NCBI GenBank assembly: GCA_963678675.1
Contig: OY783201.1
Coordinates: 18,593,769-18,657,768 of the forward strand
From: Xiphydria camelus
Lineage: Eukaryota; Arthropoda; Insecta; Hymenoptera; Xiphydriidae
Direction of reading: 5' to 3'
Length of the DNA: 64,000 nucleotides
The position numbers and the translations under genes are program-made. The notes beneath the pieces were generated by a model, which saw only the letters and a program-made list of their open reading frames with translations, did no database searches and had not been told where the DNA came from. Within the stretch, counting starts at the first letter, position 1. The number at the start of each line of letters is the position of its first letter. This document shows positions 33,683 to 44,523 of this stretch, piece by piece.

Positions 33683-35326
33683 TAGATTATTTAGACAGAG
33701 ATACACAAGTGTTAGCTGTTTACGGAGCGCGTGGGGAAGCTAGGAGAAAGTGACTAGGCTTGTGTGCGTCACCAATGCTAGCTGCGCTATTAGTAGGTTG
33801 TATAGCGATTTACTAAATCGACATCATCGACAAGAAAATGTAATGCCACCCTAGGCCGCAAGCGCTGAAGTAGCTGCGCACGAATCACTGCGCACTAATC
33901 ACATCCGGCTTCACATTTCCGTCCCATTTCCCGGGGTTTACCCTCATACCGCCGTAATAGATGTTTACACATAAAAAAGGCGGCATGTTCATTCAGTGCC
34001 AAAAAAATTGATACGTAAAATACTCTCCAAAAAAGATTAGAAATCAATTAAGATCGCCATGTTCAAGATTTATATATAAAAAATATAAGGCATTATTTGA
34101 AAGGAAAATTATTGTAAATCAAATTACTCAAAAATTGGACGACAAAAAATTTATAAAAAAATTTTCATAAAAAAGAACGCCGCGTTTTTTTCCTTCAAAA
34201 TAAAAAATTCAGATAGAAAATTATATTCGATGTTTATGTACTTATGATTTTAAATAAATTCATACACTTATATGGATACCACCAGTATATAGTGGAAAAA
34301 ATTCCTTTTTACTACACCTAACACTTACACTTTTAATGGAATAAAAAATAAATAAAAAATACTCAATGCCTTGATTACAGTTCTTAATCGATTCTATGGC
34401 TGACATCTTTTTAGCTCCTTTTTGAAAAATGTCAGGTAATTTTTTAAAATCTATGTCAATATATCACATTTACCCCGAAGTTTGGGGCAAATGTGATAAT
34501 GCTACCTCTGCCTACCTATAAATAAGTTACTTGAAATTGAATGGGGCAAATGTATAGTTTGCTTATTATTTGCTTTTTACAAAATTAAACTACAACAATC
34601 GATCACAAAGTTATAAACTTTATTCAAAAACTAAAAAAAGAACTCTCTGTAGTCAAAACAAATGTCCACCTGCAGCTACACTGGGTGGAATTTGAGTTCG
34701 TTCTAATATTGCGCTTATCCCTATACAAGCTTAAAGAGTTATAAGGTAGATGGTAGCACTCAGTTTAGAAAGAAATTAGAAACTCAGTCTATTTGTAGTT
34801 ACGTTTTCTCATTAAAATTACGTTCAACATAACCTATTCGAACAGGAGAGGTGATGTTCGAAGGTTAAGTTATCAAAATGCTAGATTAATAGAGTGAAAT
34901 ATAGCGCAAAAAGGAGGGTCGAAGTTAGGCCACTATTTGGAGGTTGGAGTTAGGCCACAGCGTCTTTTGCTCGAAATGTTGAAATTTAAATTAGAACTCG
35001 CTGATTTTCTCGATTCACTTCTTGTCCTTCGAAAAAATACGGATATTAACTTTCCAAAACACTTACCTTTTTGCTTGAATGCGAAGAGAAGAAATTCCCA
35101 GCTGGATTCGAATGAACACTAAAAATGAATCTCGCGATCGCGAGAGATACGTTTTTCTTTAAAACTCAACTACGACTCATCTTAGAACATGACTACCAAC
35201 ATCCAAATAGTTGTAAACATAATGCGCATAAGACAGCATAAGCGATTAGAACATGAGCTTCACTACATTGCCGCTTCGGAGTTAGACAACCGGTCGGAGT
35301 TAGGCCACTCTCCCCTACTCCATTAT
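33683..35326. other. Mosaic of element ends without a gene
   Basis: 33683-34300 is unremarkable. GATATATTGACATAGA / TATATCACATTTACCCC and GGGGCAAATGTGATAATG lie at 34450-34500 and GGGGCAAATGT again at 34543. GTTGGAGTTAGGCCAC boxes occur at 34920-34960 and 35290-35312, the last followed by TCTCCCCTA, a GGGGAGA-type terminus read outward. These look like worn ends of pogo-type elements. Confidence 0.4.
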
Positions 35327-35494
35327 GAACTTCTGAAACCCGGCCAGACAATTACTGCCGATCGCTATCGTCAACAATTAATACGATTGAACCAAGAAAT
35401 TGACCAAAAGCGTCCATTTACTGGCAAAGGGAAACGTCCAGTAAAACTGCTTCATAACAACGCCAGGCCTCATGTGATCAATAGACACTTTTAG
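35327..35494 (+). pseudogene. mariner transposase fragment (middle)
   Basis: Reads [19 protein letters not shown] then [15 protein letters not shown], the stretch leading to the second catalytic D of mariner; the usual LLHDNARPH is LLHNNARPH, so this D is lost. A stop follows at once. No ends were found. Confidence 0.7.
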
Positions 35495-35574
35495 CAAACC
35501 CTAAAATTTTCTCCGTACCCTTATCCGTATCCGTAAACTTATCGACTTACGTTGGCCGCAAAATAACAGTTTAA

Positions 35575-36178
35575 GGAGGATCGTCAGTGCTCTTCGGGGT
35601 GAGGTAGAAGGGGAAAAAGAACAAAGAAATCGACGTGTGTTGCCAATTTCAAATAGTAAAATTTCAAGTTTTATAAAAATTGCAATAATAAGTATAGGTG
35701 CTGAATTCTTTTTTCTTTTTGTTACTTTCAACCTAAAAAAATAAGATAAATATTCGAAAACTATTTTATAACTTCAAACTTAATTTATTTTCAATATGTA
35801 AAATGTGTGCAAAACGTGGCAACATAGCATTTCAACATTCATAAGTTGGTAGCAAATCGGTAGGTTAAACAGAATTCTTATCGACGGACAACGCGTTGAA
35901 GCGGTTCATGACGTCTGTTTATATCCTCAATCTCAAGTTGGAAAACTGGTTAGTGAGAAAGAGCACGCTTCGTGCCAATAGCTTGTGACGTCACGTAGTG
36001 AGATGTTGCCACGTTTTTGCATATGGCGGACGAGTACATGAAAACTTTTGAATTTTTCGACAGTTTTTCCTTTATGTTAAAAAAACTATAGAGTGAAAAT
36101 TCTTTATAATTTAGTAAAAAGAAGTTCGTGTGGCGTTGAAACTTATTTCATAATTTTCAGAATTTTTTTCGGTTGAAT
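35575..36178 (-). mobile_element. TTAA family 1, truncated second copy
   Basis: Begins after TTAA (35571-74) with GGAGGATCGTCAG and matches 9494 back to about 8699, inverted. It lacks the ~198-base duplication of the first copy and its far end (TTCGGTTG at 36178) is lost. Confidence 0.85.
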
Positions 36179-36439
36179 ACTCAATCCAGTAATTGGACAG
36201 TCAAGAATCAATAAGCCAGATACGGTTTTTGATAATATTTATTTAAGTAAAAATTAGAAATCTTGTTACCGGGTCTAGTTGCATACGCGACAGGATACGT
36301 GTTCGGATAGGGATACGGATAGGGATACGACGGTAGGCCCGTAACGATACGGGCAACGTAACGCATCGGGACTACCGTATCTATTCTGCGCATGCGCAGA
36401 CTGATGCGTATACGGATACGTAGGACATGCTAAAAGTGT
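36179..36439. other. Spacer with CCGTATCCG-type words
   Basis: Contains GGATACGGATAGGGATACG (36306-36330) and TATACGGATACG (36408). Similar words occur at 35513-35535, so these may be remains of a small element. No gene. Confidence 0.35.
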
Positions 36440-36690
36440 CTAATGAAGACTCCTGTTTCCCAGGCTACTTTTCTTCCTCATTACCTCTGTTTTCTCTTCC
36501 CAGCTGCCTAATTTCGCTATGACTACCGTCTTTTCTGCTTTTCCTTGTTGTCTTACGTTCAGCACCTTGACGTTGACCCCCAGATCTTCTCTGATATATT
36601 TTTCCATTTCCTCTTTTATCTTCCTCTCATTCAATTCCAGACCTCTGATAACTATATTATTTTTTATAACACGTGCATCGAAAGTGGTGC
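36440..36690 (-). pseudogene. Non-LTR retrotransposon ORF1, C-terminal part
   Basis: Minus-strand reading VIKNNIVIRGLELNERKIKE ... REDLGVNVKVLNV ... KLGSWEEKTEVMRKKSSLG is the RRM-like RNA-binding region that follows the coiled coil in LINE ORF1 proteins. It stops being ORF1-like at 36690, exactly where the Academ-like element begins (target copy TTCA 36693-96). The coiled-coil part of such a protein lies on the same strand at 42984-43526. Confidence 0.6.
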
Positions 36691-36696
36691 CTTTCA

Positions 36697-39600
36697 TAGT
36701 CCAGTCATTTAAGCTTAAATTAGGTAAGAATCTCTGAATTCGAGATACCCAGCTGCAAGTCTGTAAATACTTGTATATTGACACCCTAAAAGTTGTCTCA
36801 AAACCTACATATGGTAGGGTGTAAGCAACTATTAAATTTCAAGGTCAAAGGTCACAAAAATCGGTTTTTTGCGCTTTTTTTGGAAATATCTCATTTCCTA
36901 CGGGTTTTTTGCTATTAGTATTTATTATCAATTTTGTAGAATACAAAATTCTCTACAAATTTCGTTTAAAAAAATTTTTTATACGATGAACCGTTTTCGA
37001 GATAGAGGGCGGAGAGGGCGCGGTCACACCATCACTTCAGGTCAACCGGTGCCTCCGGTCGAAAACGCGCCATATATAGTTGATGAACTATCGATAAATC
37101 AATGATTATAAATAATTGTCAATTTTTATTAACTATTATATTATATTTTATCATTTTCTTCATGCATTAAATCTATATCTATTCAATAATACTGATAACC
37201 GTTTACTAAAATTGAAAAATAATTAAGAGAAGAACTTAAGTCATAACATAATTATATTCCCATTTACACTAATGACATTTTAAATAGAAAATAATTTAGT
37301 GCCTCTTTAAAATCTGTAAATTTTAACATTCTTCCACTACGTCGAAAATTATACCTGTTATACTGGGAATTATTCGGGCCCCTATTATACATTATGGACC
37401 TTTCTATTTATAGCCACTCGGGACAGATGTTCATTTGTATTGTATAGTAACGACCGTCTTCTCTTTCCTTCAGTTTGAATCGTATCTTGGTAAACTACGG
37501 ACGTACAATTTCAAAAACTATGGCAGATTTGTGTTTTCTATGTAATAAGTCAGATTCGGGAGGTGAATCGCATGTTGAAGTAGTGCGCGGTATGAAAACT
37601 CTACGAACTGCAAGTCTCGAACGAAACGACGGAAAAATTGATTATTTAAAATCAGTAACCTCTGTTAAAGTGCATGAAAAGTGCCGAAGTGTTTACATTA
37701 GTAAAAACTGTATCCAAGCAGCAAAACGGAAACAAGAAGAAGGAGAAACTATAACTTCTCCTTTAGTAACCCGTAAAAAACGATGTGAAGTGTTTGATTT
37801 TAAGAATCAATGTTTATTTTGTGGTGAAGTTGCTGATGAGGCTGCAGAGAAAAAGAAAAGTCTAAAATACAGGCGGAAGATAAAAAATGTTAGTACTCTT
37901 GAGTTCAAAGATACTGTTATCAAAAAAGCAGAAGAACGTGGGGATGATTTTGGAGAATTGGTGAAAAGTCGTATAATTTTACAATTTGATTTGATCGCTG
38001 CTGAAGCGAAGTACCATGCTGCTTGCTTTACAAACTTTTCAAATAAATCATCATCATCATCGCCTCTTGAGAAACCTCGTCAAGATAATGAAGTTACAGA
38101 AGCTATGCTAGAGATTTTCAATTACATCGAAAATAATAATGATTCTCAATTCACACTAAAAGAGCTTAAAGATGTCTTGACAGGGTATGTGCCAGATGAT
38201 AAAACTATCATTACAAGACTACAACAGAAGTACTTAACCGATATCGTAATTACGAAGAAAGTTGGAGCTTTCACAATCATTTCTTTCCGTGATGCACAAG
38301 CTAATATTCTATCAAAAGCTTGGTACGAAAGTAAAAAAATAGATCCTGAAGCAGAAAGGCTAAGAATTGTAGAAGCTGCAGCAGCAATTATTAGAGAAGA
38401 TATCCGAACATCTATAGTTGAAACTAAATCTTATCCACCTCCTAGTAAAATGTTGGATAATGTTAATCAAGAAATTCCAAAAACTTTATTACATTTCTTA
38501 GAAGAAGTCATCATCAAAAACAGGAAAGGACGAATTGATCATTTAAAAACAAAATGTACTTCAATAAGCCATGCAATTATGGCTGCTGTACGGGAACGTT
38601 CTTTTTCATCACAGTTAATTTTGAGCCTTTCTGTATTTCTTCACAGAAGATATGGATCTAAAAGACTATTGGATATTTTATCTAGTTTGGGATTTGCAGC
38701 TTCTTATAGTAATACAGTACAGTATAAAGTTTCAGCAGTTTATCATCCACAGCCTCGTATTTTATCATCAGAGTCAGGTGCACTTGTACAATATGTTGGA
38801 GACAATGCCGATATAAATGTCCAGACTCTTGATGGTAACAATACTCTTCATGTTATGGGGATTATTAAGATAGTAACTCCAAAAAATGCTGTTCTCTACG
38901 ATGAACGGATAGAAAAATGTACAACCAAACCAAAAGCGAAAGAGTTGGCAGCCATATCACATGTATCTTTACAAGTTTACGATAAACCAGTCGTACCTGG
39001 ATACAGTAAAGTTCAAGTTGAAAATCTGCATGACGGTCGAGCACTAACAGAAAAAACAATCAACGGAACTGATTTTTTGTGGTTATACGGAAAATCGAGG
39101 GATATTGCATCGTTGCCAAGGTGGAACGGTTATTTTGAGCAGCTCACTAAAAATGAAATGAATTTTTCAACATCTCAGGTTATGTTTCTTCCTTTTATCG
39201 ATCATCCTGCCAGTAATGTAGATACAATTTACACAACTTTACTTTGCGCTCTCGATATTGCCAAGTCACACGGACAAAAAACGTGTGTAATAACTTTTGA
39301 TCAACCCCTCTACTCTAAAGCACGTGAAATGGTAGCTGCGTCAGATTCTAGCTCAAACTTATGTAAAGTCGTTGTGAAATTAGGAGGATTCCATATGCTC
39401 ATGTCTTTTCTTGGAAGCATAGGATACATAATGGATGGAAGTGGCCTTAAGGAAGCTCTAGGTAATAAAATATACGCACCAAATTCTGTTGACAAGATGC
39501 TGAACGGTCACGCTTACTCAAGAAGCATCAGAGGCCATATATTGGTGCGACTTGCATTATCAAAGATAATTTTTGAAGACATGAAGATTGAAGATGTTAC

Positions 39601-42600
39601 GTTGGATGAGTTAATACAGCAAATCACTTCTCGAGATGTATCCTACTCAAACGTAGAAGGATGTATGGATAACTCAATTTTTCTTTCAACATTTCTAGAC
39701 AAACTGGATGATTTGAAAGCTCGAGGTCCAACAGCACAATTGTGGGTGCAATATTTCGAAATGGTGACAATAGCACTTGATTTTGTTCGCGCTGAAAGAC
39801 TTGGGCTTTTCGAAGAACACCTTGATGCAGTGCGCAGAATGCTGCCATATTTTCACGCCAGTGGTCACTTCTTATATGCAAAATCAGCCCACCTGTATCT
39901 GCAAGATATGCTCAAGCTGGAAGAAACTATGGATGAGCAAACTTATGAGAATTTCAGAAATGGATTTTTCACAGTGAAACGAACAGAAAAATATAATTCA
40001 GGTACATGGACAGATATGGTCATCGAACAAAGTCTCATGAAATCCATGAAAACCGAAGGAGGAGTATCTCGTGGTCGAAGTACGAAAGAAAGTGTTTTGT
40101 GTAAATGGGTATATGCTATGTACGCCACAAATACTATTTGTGAGGAAATCGAGAAGTTCTGTAATATCTCCTTGGAGTCGACCGAGCAACACGTAGATTC
40201 CAGAGACTCAAGAGTGAAAAAAGACAATGCTGACGTAAATATACTATTTGATTGGTTTAAACTCCATGATCCTTTTCCAAATACAACGCAGTTAATATCG
40301 ATAGCTTCTGGAATTGTTGGAAATGAGCAAATTAACTGCCACAGGGCTAACGAAATTGGATTAGAGTCTATGAAGAAGATCACCGACTTATCATTTAATG
40401 AAATAAAGTTGAAACGTTCCGAAAAAGTAATGCCGCTTTCCAGTGTTAACAAATCTGTAAAAATAAATGATTGTAAAGTTGCAGTGGATCCATTATTACT
40501 CTTCCAAAGAATTACTGTCAGCAAACAATTTGAAAGTAATCTTGAAGAATATCTTCAATATGAATTGAGTCCGTATCCAACAGCTCTATTTGATAATGAT
40601 GGCATGAGAAAAACAACAAAATCGTCATTGTATGACAACATGAGCCCAATTGATTTTGTTCTGAATGAAAATAATGTGAGGTTCATTATTGATGGCGGAT
40701 TTCTTCTTCATCATGTTGTGTGGAGCAGAGAAGATACTTTTTCTATTATTTTTGATAAATACATGAATTATTTACAAAGGCATTACAGTTCCAAAATAAT
40801 TGTTGTATTTGACGGATATTCAGACTACAGTAAGAACGTAAAAGCTATGGAGCAGCAGAGAAGAACTGCTGCACTTTCAAAAACGTATGAAATCTGTTTC
40901 GATGAAACAATGGTTGTACCAGTTACTCAAGAAAAATTCTTATCAAATCGAAATAACAAAGATAAGCTCATCAATATGTTAATTGAAAAATTACATGCTG
41001 CAAATATTAATACTAAACAAGCCAGAGATGATGCGGATGTTCTTATTGTTGAAACTGCAATTAAAGAATCAAAGTCTAAAAAAACTGCAGTTATAATAGG
41101 ACAAGATATTGATTTACTTGTCATTTTAATTGGGCGTACATTGTCTTACGAACAAGAAATTTTCTTTAAAAAAGTTGGGAAAGGAAATGTAAAAACGGAG
41201 ATATACTCGACTAAAAGTTTTGATAATTATCCTCATTCCAAAACATATATTTTATTTCTGCACGCATTAAGTGGCTGTGACACAACTTCTGCGCTTTTTA
41301 AAAAGGGAAAAAAATCATTTTTAAAAGTTTTTGAGAAACTGACAAATTTGGATGAACTAGCTGCAGCATTTGAAGAAGAAAATTGTTCGGCCCAGAGATT
41401 ATTAGAGAGTGGAACTCAAACCTTATTGGCAGTCTATAATGCTCCAAAATCTGTGAAAAGTCTCGATCATCTTCGTTATATGCATTACGTCAAGTCTACA
41501 AAACTTAATAAACCTGTGCAGCTTTCAAATATTCCACCAACAAGTGCAGCTGCTCATCAACATTTCAACCGTGTATATTATCAAGTTCAAACTTGGTTAG
41601 GACATGATTTGGAACCCCAAGTATGGGGTTGGGCAACGCGAAACGATTTTCTGGAGCCCATCATGACAACTTTACTACCTGCTCCAGAAGGTTTGCTAAA
41701 TACAATTTTCTGCAACTGCAACAGTGGTTGTGGTTCGCGATGCGGATGCAGGAAAGCGGGCTTGCAATGCTCTTTAGCTTGTGGCCAATGTAACGGGCAA
41801 GCTTGTCTCAATGCTCAACCATATCAGAGCGACATTAACGAAGATGGAACCTTTGACCCCGAAATCATGGAAGAACTTGAGACAAATGTCGTTGAAGATG
41901 ATAATGAAGACCAGTTTGAAATTTACCAGCAGCCAGAAGACGACTATGAAGAGGAAGAAGATGATTAAAATTATAAATTGTAGTTTTTGTACCCTTTATT
42001 CTATTTTTTTACTTTCAATAAAAATAAATGAATTGAATGATATTTTTTAATAAAAAGATTAATTCATAATTTATTTGTTTTTTCTTTCATCATGTAAGAA
42101 GTTATTAATATTAATTAGGTTAAAATTTAAATATAATTCCTATATTTTCATTAACAATTCTGCAATTACATGGGCAGGTAAGTGTTGTTAAATAAATTAA
42201 TACTGAATAAAAAGTAGATAGGTTAGGAAAAAAATGATAAAATATAATATAATAGTTAATAAAAATTGACAATTATTTATAATCATTGATTTATCGATAG
42301 TTCATCAACTATATATGGCGCGTTTTCGACCGGAGGCACCGGTTGACCTGAAGTGATGGTGTGACCGCGCCCTCTCCGCCCTCTATCTCGAAAACGGTTC
42401 ATCGTATAAAAAATTTTTTTAAACGAAATTTGTAGAGAATTTTGTATTCTACAAAATTGATAATAAATACTAATAGCAAAAAACCCGTAGGAAATGAGAT
42501 ATTTCCAAAAAAAGCGCAAAAAACCGATTTTTGTGACCTTTGACCTTGAAATTTAATAGTTGCTTACACCCTACCATATGTAGGTTTTAAGACAACTTTT

Positions 42601-42682
42601 AGGGTGTCAATATTCAAGTATTTACAGACTTACAGCTGGGTATCTCGAATTCCGAGGTGAACTTACTATAATGACTGGACTA
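36697..42682 (+). mobile_element. Complete Academ-like DNA transposon
   Basis: Termini TAGTCCAGTCATT and AATGACTGGACTA, flanked by the 4-base duplication TTCA (36693-96 and 42683-86). The inverted arms are long (36697-37161 and 42229-42682) and almost identical inward of GACACCCTAAAAGTTGTC, though the outer ~40 bases have drifted. Each arm has the same mirror ORF (GRRGRGHTITSGQPVPPVEN), probably incidental. A single 1,482-codon gene fills the centre. Academ elements are reported with 3-4-base duplications. It is inserted into a LINE ORF1. Confidence 0.75.
37520..41968 (+). CDS. Academ-type transposase with XPG/PIN-like nuclease and CXC motif
   Basis: Uninterrupted 1,482-codon frame from the first ATG (MADLCFLCNK). 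The open frame extends 15 codons upstream with no ATG, and a CCTTCAG there could be an acceptor of a 5' intron. Order of parts: N-terminal Cys/His clusters (CFLC, HEKC, CLFC, HAAC); a central core with VGDNADINVQ (D428), TFDQPLYSKA (D594) and LGGFHMLMSFLGSIG (H625), which fits the transposase region of Academ elements; an XPG/PIN-type nuclease fold with FIIDGG (D1058), VVFDGY (D1098), RDDADVLIVE (D1170-D1173), GQDIDLL (D1196, D1198) and SGCDTTSA (D1254); a CXC/tesmin-like cluster CNCNSGCGSRCGCRKAGLQC (about 1398-1431); an acidic tail. All nuclease aspartates are kept. Family name is from memory of motifs; the architecture itself is seen directly. Confidence 0.75.
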   Translation: MADLCFLCNKSDSGGESHVEVVRGMKTLRTASLERNDGKIDYLKSVTSVKVHEKCRSVYISKNCIQAAKRKQEEGETITSPLVTRKKRCEVFDFKNQCLFCGEVADEAAEKKKSLKYRRKIKNVSTLEFKDTVIKKAEERGDDFGELVKSRIILQFDLIAAEAKYHAACFTNFSNKSSSSSPLEKPRQDNEVTEAMLEIFNYIENNNDSQFTLKELKDVLTGYVPDDKTIITRLQQKYLTDIVITKKVGAFTIISFRDAQANILSKAWYESKKIDPEAERLRIVEAAAAIIREDIRTSIVETKSYPPPSKMLDNVNQEIPKTLLHFLEEVIIKNRKGRIDHLKTKCTSISHAIMAAVRERSFSSQLILSLSVFLHRRYGSKRLLDILSSLGFAASYSNTVQYKVSAVYHPQPRILSSESGALVQYVGDNADINVQTLDGNNTLHVMGIIKIVTPKNAVLYDERIEKCTTKPKAKELAAISHVSLQVYDKPVVPGYSKVQVENLHDGRALTEKTINGTDFLWLYGKSRDIASLPRWNGYFEQLTKNEMNFSTSQVMFLPFIDHPASNVDTIYTTLLCALDIAKSHGQKTCVITFDQPLYSKAREMVAASDSSSNLCKVVVKLGGFHMLMSFLGSIGYIMDGSGLKEALGNKIYAPNSVDKMLNGHAYSRSIRGHILVRLALSKIIFEDMKIEDVTLDELIQQITSRDVSYSNVEGCMDNSIFLSTFLDKLDDLKARGPTAQLWVQYFEMVTIALDFVRAERLGLFEEHLDAVRRMLPYFHASGHFLYAKSAHLYLQDMLKLEETMDEQTYENFRNGFFTVKRTEKYNSGTWTDMVIEQSLMKSMKTEGGVSRGRSTKESVLCKWVYAMYATNTICEEIEKFCNISLESTEQHVDSRDSRVKKDNADVNILFDWFKLHDPFPNTTQLISIASGIVGNEQINCHRANEIGLESMKKITDLSFNEIKLKRSEKVMPLSSVNKSVKINDCKVAVDPLLLFQRITVSKQFESNLEEYLQYELSPYPTALFDNDGMRKTTKSSLYDNMSPIDFVLNENNVRFIIDGGFLLHHVVWSREDTFSIIFDKYMNYLQRHYSSKIIVVFDGYSDYSKNVKAMEQQRRTAALSKTYEICFDETMVVPVTQEKFLSNRNNKDKLINMLIEKLHAANINTKQARDDADVLIVETAIKESKSKKTAVIIGQDIDLLVILIGRTLSYEQEIFFKKVGKGNVKTEIYSTKSFDNYPHSKTYILFLHALSGCDTTSALFKKGKKSFLKVFEKLTNLDELAAAFEEENCSAQRLLESGTQTLLAVYNAPKSVKSLDHLRYMHYVKSTKLNKPVQLSNIPPTSAAAHQHFNRVYYQVQTWLGHDLEPQVWGWATRNDFLEPIMTTLLPAPEGLLNTIFCNCNSGCGSRCGCRKAGLQCSLACGQCNGQACLNAQPYQSDINEDGTFDPEIMEELETNVVEDDNEDQFEIYQQPEDDYEEEEDD

Positions 42683-42826
42683 TTCATGCTAGTTTTACGG
42701 GACGAAAATAGCAAATTGCACGCTAGGATAGAAAAGTTGAGCTCGCGCATGCGCAGTTTATACTTGCTTCACTTTCGTCCCTAGGGTGAATTTTCGTTCA
42801 CTTTCGTCCCTGAAAACTAGCATGAA
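42683..42826. mobile_element. Short palindromic MITE next to the Academ-like element
   Basis: TTCATGCTAGTTTTACGGGA / TCCCTGAAAACTAGCATGAA, with GGGACGAAA boxes inside each end and a second CACTTTCGTCCCTAGGG in the interior. It starts in the target copy of the Academ-like element. Confidence 0.65.
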
Positions 42827-42861
42827 AAGCACCACTTGCATTCACTTGTTATAAAAAATAT

Positions 42862-42980
42862 CGTGTGCAACACGGACCAAAGTTGGCGCCGACGAGTGTG
42901 ATTGCAGCCCTCGCTTCGCTCGGGCAGCAAACTTCACACTCGTCGGCAATCGCCAATTTTCAGCCCTTGTTGCACAATAT
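42862..42980. mobile_element. GC-rich palindromic MITE
   Basis: GTGTGCAACACGGACCAAAG ... and the inverted CTTGTTGCACAATA end share GTTGGCG and GACGAGTGTGA arms around a CTCGCTTCGCTCGGG hairpin. Confidence 0.65.
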
Positions 42981-42983
42981 ACT

Positions 42984-43526
42984 ATTTCTTCTCTTTTTTT
43001 TTTCCTGCTGGTGTATTATCTTCTTCATTCTGTCCATTTCCTCTTTTAATTTTTCTTGTCTGCAATGAATTCTGTCTTCCTCTGATTGTAGCGCTCTCCG
43101 CTCTTCGCTCTGCCCCATTTCTTCTGCCATCTCGTGTCTCTTGTCTTCTATTCTTTCGATTCTCCCTTCTAGTCCCGTTACCCGGTTGGTTAGTTCAGCT
43201 CTTTCCCTCTCCCATCTTTCGTCTTTCCGGTTTATTTCTTCTCTTATCTTATCAACTTCTTCCCTGATTTCTTGTTTGTTCTCCCACATTATTTTCTTTA
43301 TCTCTTTATATTCTTCCTTTATTTCTCTTATCGCTGCTCCCATGCTTTGACCTACGGCTTTCTTGATCTCCTCAATGCCCGGATGCTCGTTTTTCCCTTC
43401 TTCATCCTTCTTTTCTTCTTTCTCTTTGCTGTTCATGTAGCTTTCAATCTTGCCGCTCTTCCCGCTGCCGCTTTCCCTTGTCTCTGAGACTAACGTTTGC
43501 CTCTCTTTTCTACTCTTATCGGTCAT
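42984..43526 (-). pseudogene. Non-LTR retrotransposon ORF1, N-terminal coiled coil
   Basis: From the ATG at 43526 (MTDKSRKERQT) the minus strand encodes a highly charged protein with a long coiled coil (EEIKKAVGQSMGAAIREIKE, then R/E/K heptads up to KKKRRNSI). This is the usual front half of a LINE ORF1 (nucleic-acid chaperone). It loses its frame at 42984, where small MITEs and then the 6-kb element separate it from the RRM-like part at 36440-36690 on the same strand. No reverse transcriptase follows. Confidence 0.6.
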
Positions 43527-44011
43527 ACTCAATCCTGCCTTTCCTACGCTGCTAATTTCTATTCCTACCTTACCTATCGTTTCATCCGCTGTCTCTCTTT
43601 ATCCCTTTCCTTCTCAACCTAACCTCTCACCGCAGTTTGATTTTTCGTTCTCCGTTTTTAACAATTATTTTCTCTCCACTCTATATCTCCTATTATTTAT
43701 CTCTAAACAACCGGTTACTCTCTATCCTATGTTCACTCTCACCCCCTCATACTCCTCTTTATTTCCTAGATTGTCCGATATAAAAGGGTCTAGCTGGATA
43801 AGCACTTGAAAAACGCCCATAAAGGAAATAACACGAAATGGGCACCGAAACACACTCTCGGACGTGAAAAAATTTTAGCAATTTTACTATTCCAAAAAGT
43901 CAAGAAGGAGCTGAGATCTTTCGAGAAATGTAGTTGAACATTAAAAATTTCTTGCTGCTCACGTAAAGGACCAAAAAATTGGAAACAATTCTGGAACATA
44001 GGAATCATTAA

Positions 44012-44523
44012 CCCTCTGACGCTAAACTCTTAGCAATCCCTGTCGCGTGAGCTGGAGAAAGGGAACAGCCAATCGCGCGCGGTCGCTTTATGTGTTAGTG
44101 ACTGACGTCACGGAAATGGCCCCCCACTCTCATTCAGCCAGGCTCGTAGTTAGGGGCCTGCTCACTCATATACCGTGCTCACTCGCACTCACGGGATTTC
44201 GCGCGACGGCACGGCAATGAAATAGGGGCCCCATACACGGTACGATTCGTTGCCTCGATCCGTCGTTTCAAACTGATTGAAACGACGAATCGATAGTGTA
44301 TGTCAACATAGTTAATGATTTACTTAGTCGAAGACTACTTCATTGTCACTATTAAAAAAAATGGCTTATTAAAATCACACCGCAGGTAACTTTTAAAGTT
44401 TCGTCGGTGCCCAGCGACCATACGGGTTGCGACGGCCCTGTCACTCTCTCCCCACTACACTAACGTCTCACGCTTGACTCTGCCCCGCGCAGTGGTGGGG
44501 AATCGAGCTTTGCCGTCAGAGGG
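44012..44523. mobile_element. TTAA-flanked element CCCTCTGACG
   Basis: Ends CCCTCTGACG / CGTCAGAGGG with TTAA at 44008-11 and 44524-27. 512 bases, GC-richer than its host, no ORF. The matching place in the opposite arm of the host foldback (46290-46300) has one TTAA and no insert, an internal empty site. Confidence 0.9.

Larger units (their letters stand above)
22880..34321 (+). mobile_element. mariner C, ends 11 kb apart
   Basis: Left TTAGGTGTAGTAAAAAGGAA, right TTCCTTTTTACTACACCTAA. The transposase pseudogene follows 185 bases after the left end, the normal mariner layout, but the right end is 10 kb away because of insertions. The flanks outside carry GTGGGGTAAATGTGATATA (22829) and its complement (34454-34470), so mariner C appears to lie in yet another element. 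Confidence 0.65.

Noticed and set aside
35505..36430. Possible element bounded by CCGTATCCG-type words
   Set aside because: The words are short and low-complexity and the two sides do not give a convincing inverted repeat.
36869..37105. 78-codon frame present identically at both ends of the Academ-like element
   Set aside because: It is part of the inverted arms; repetition is by palindromy, not evidence of a second gene. A role cannot be excluded.
39943..40524. 193-codon frame antisense to the Academ-like gene
   Set aside because: Shadow of the real coding strand; hydrophobic with no motif.
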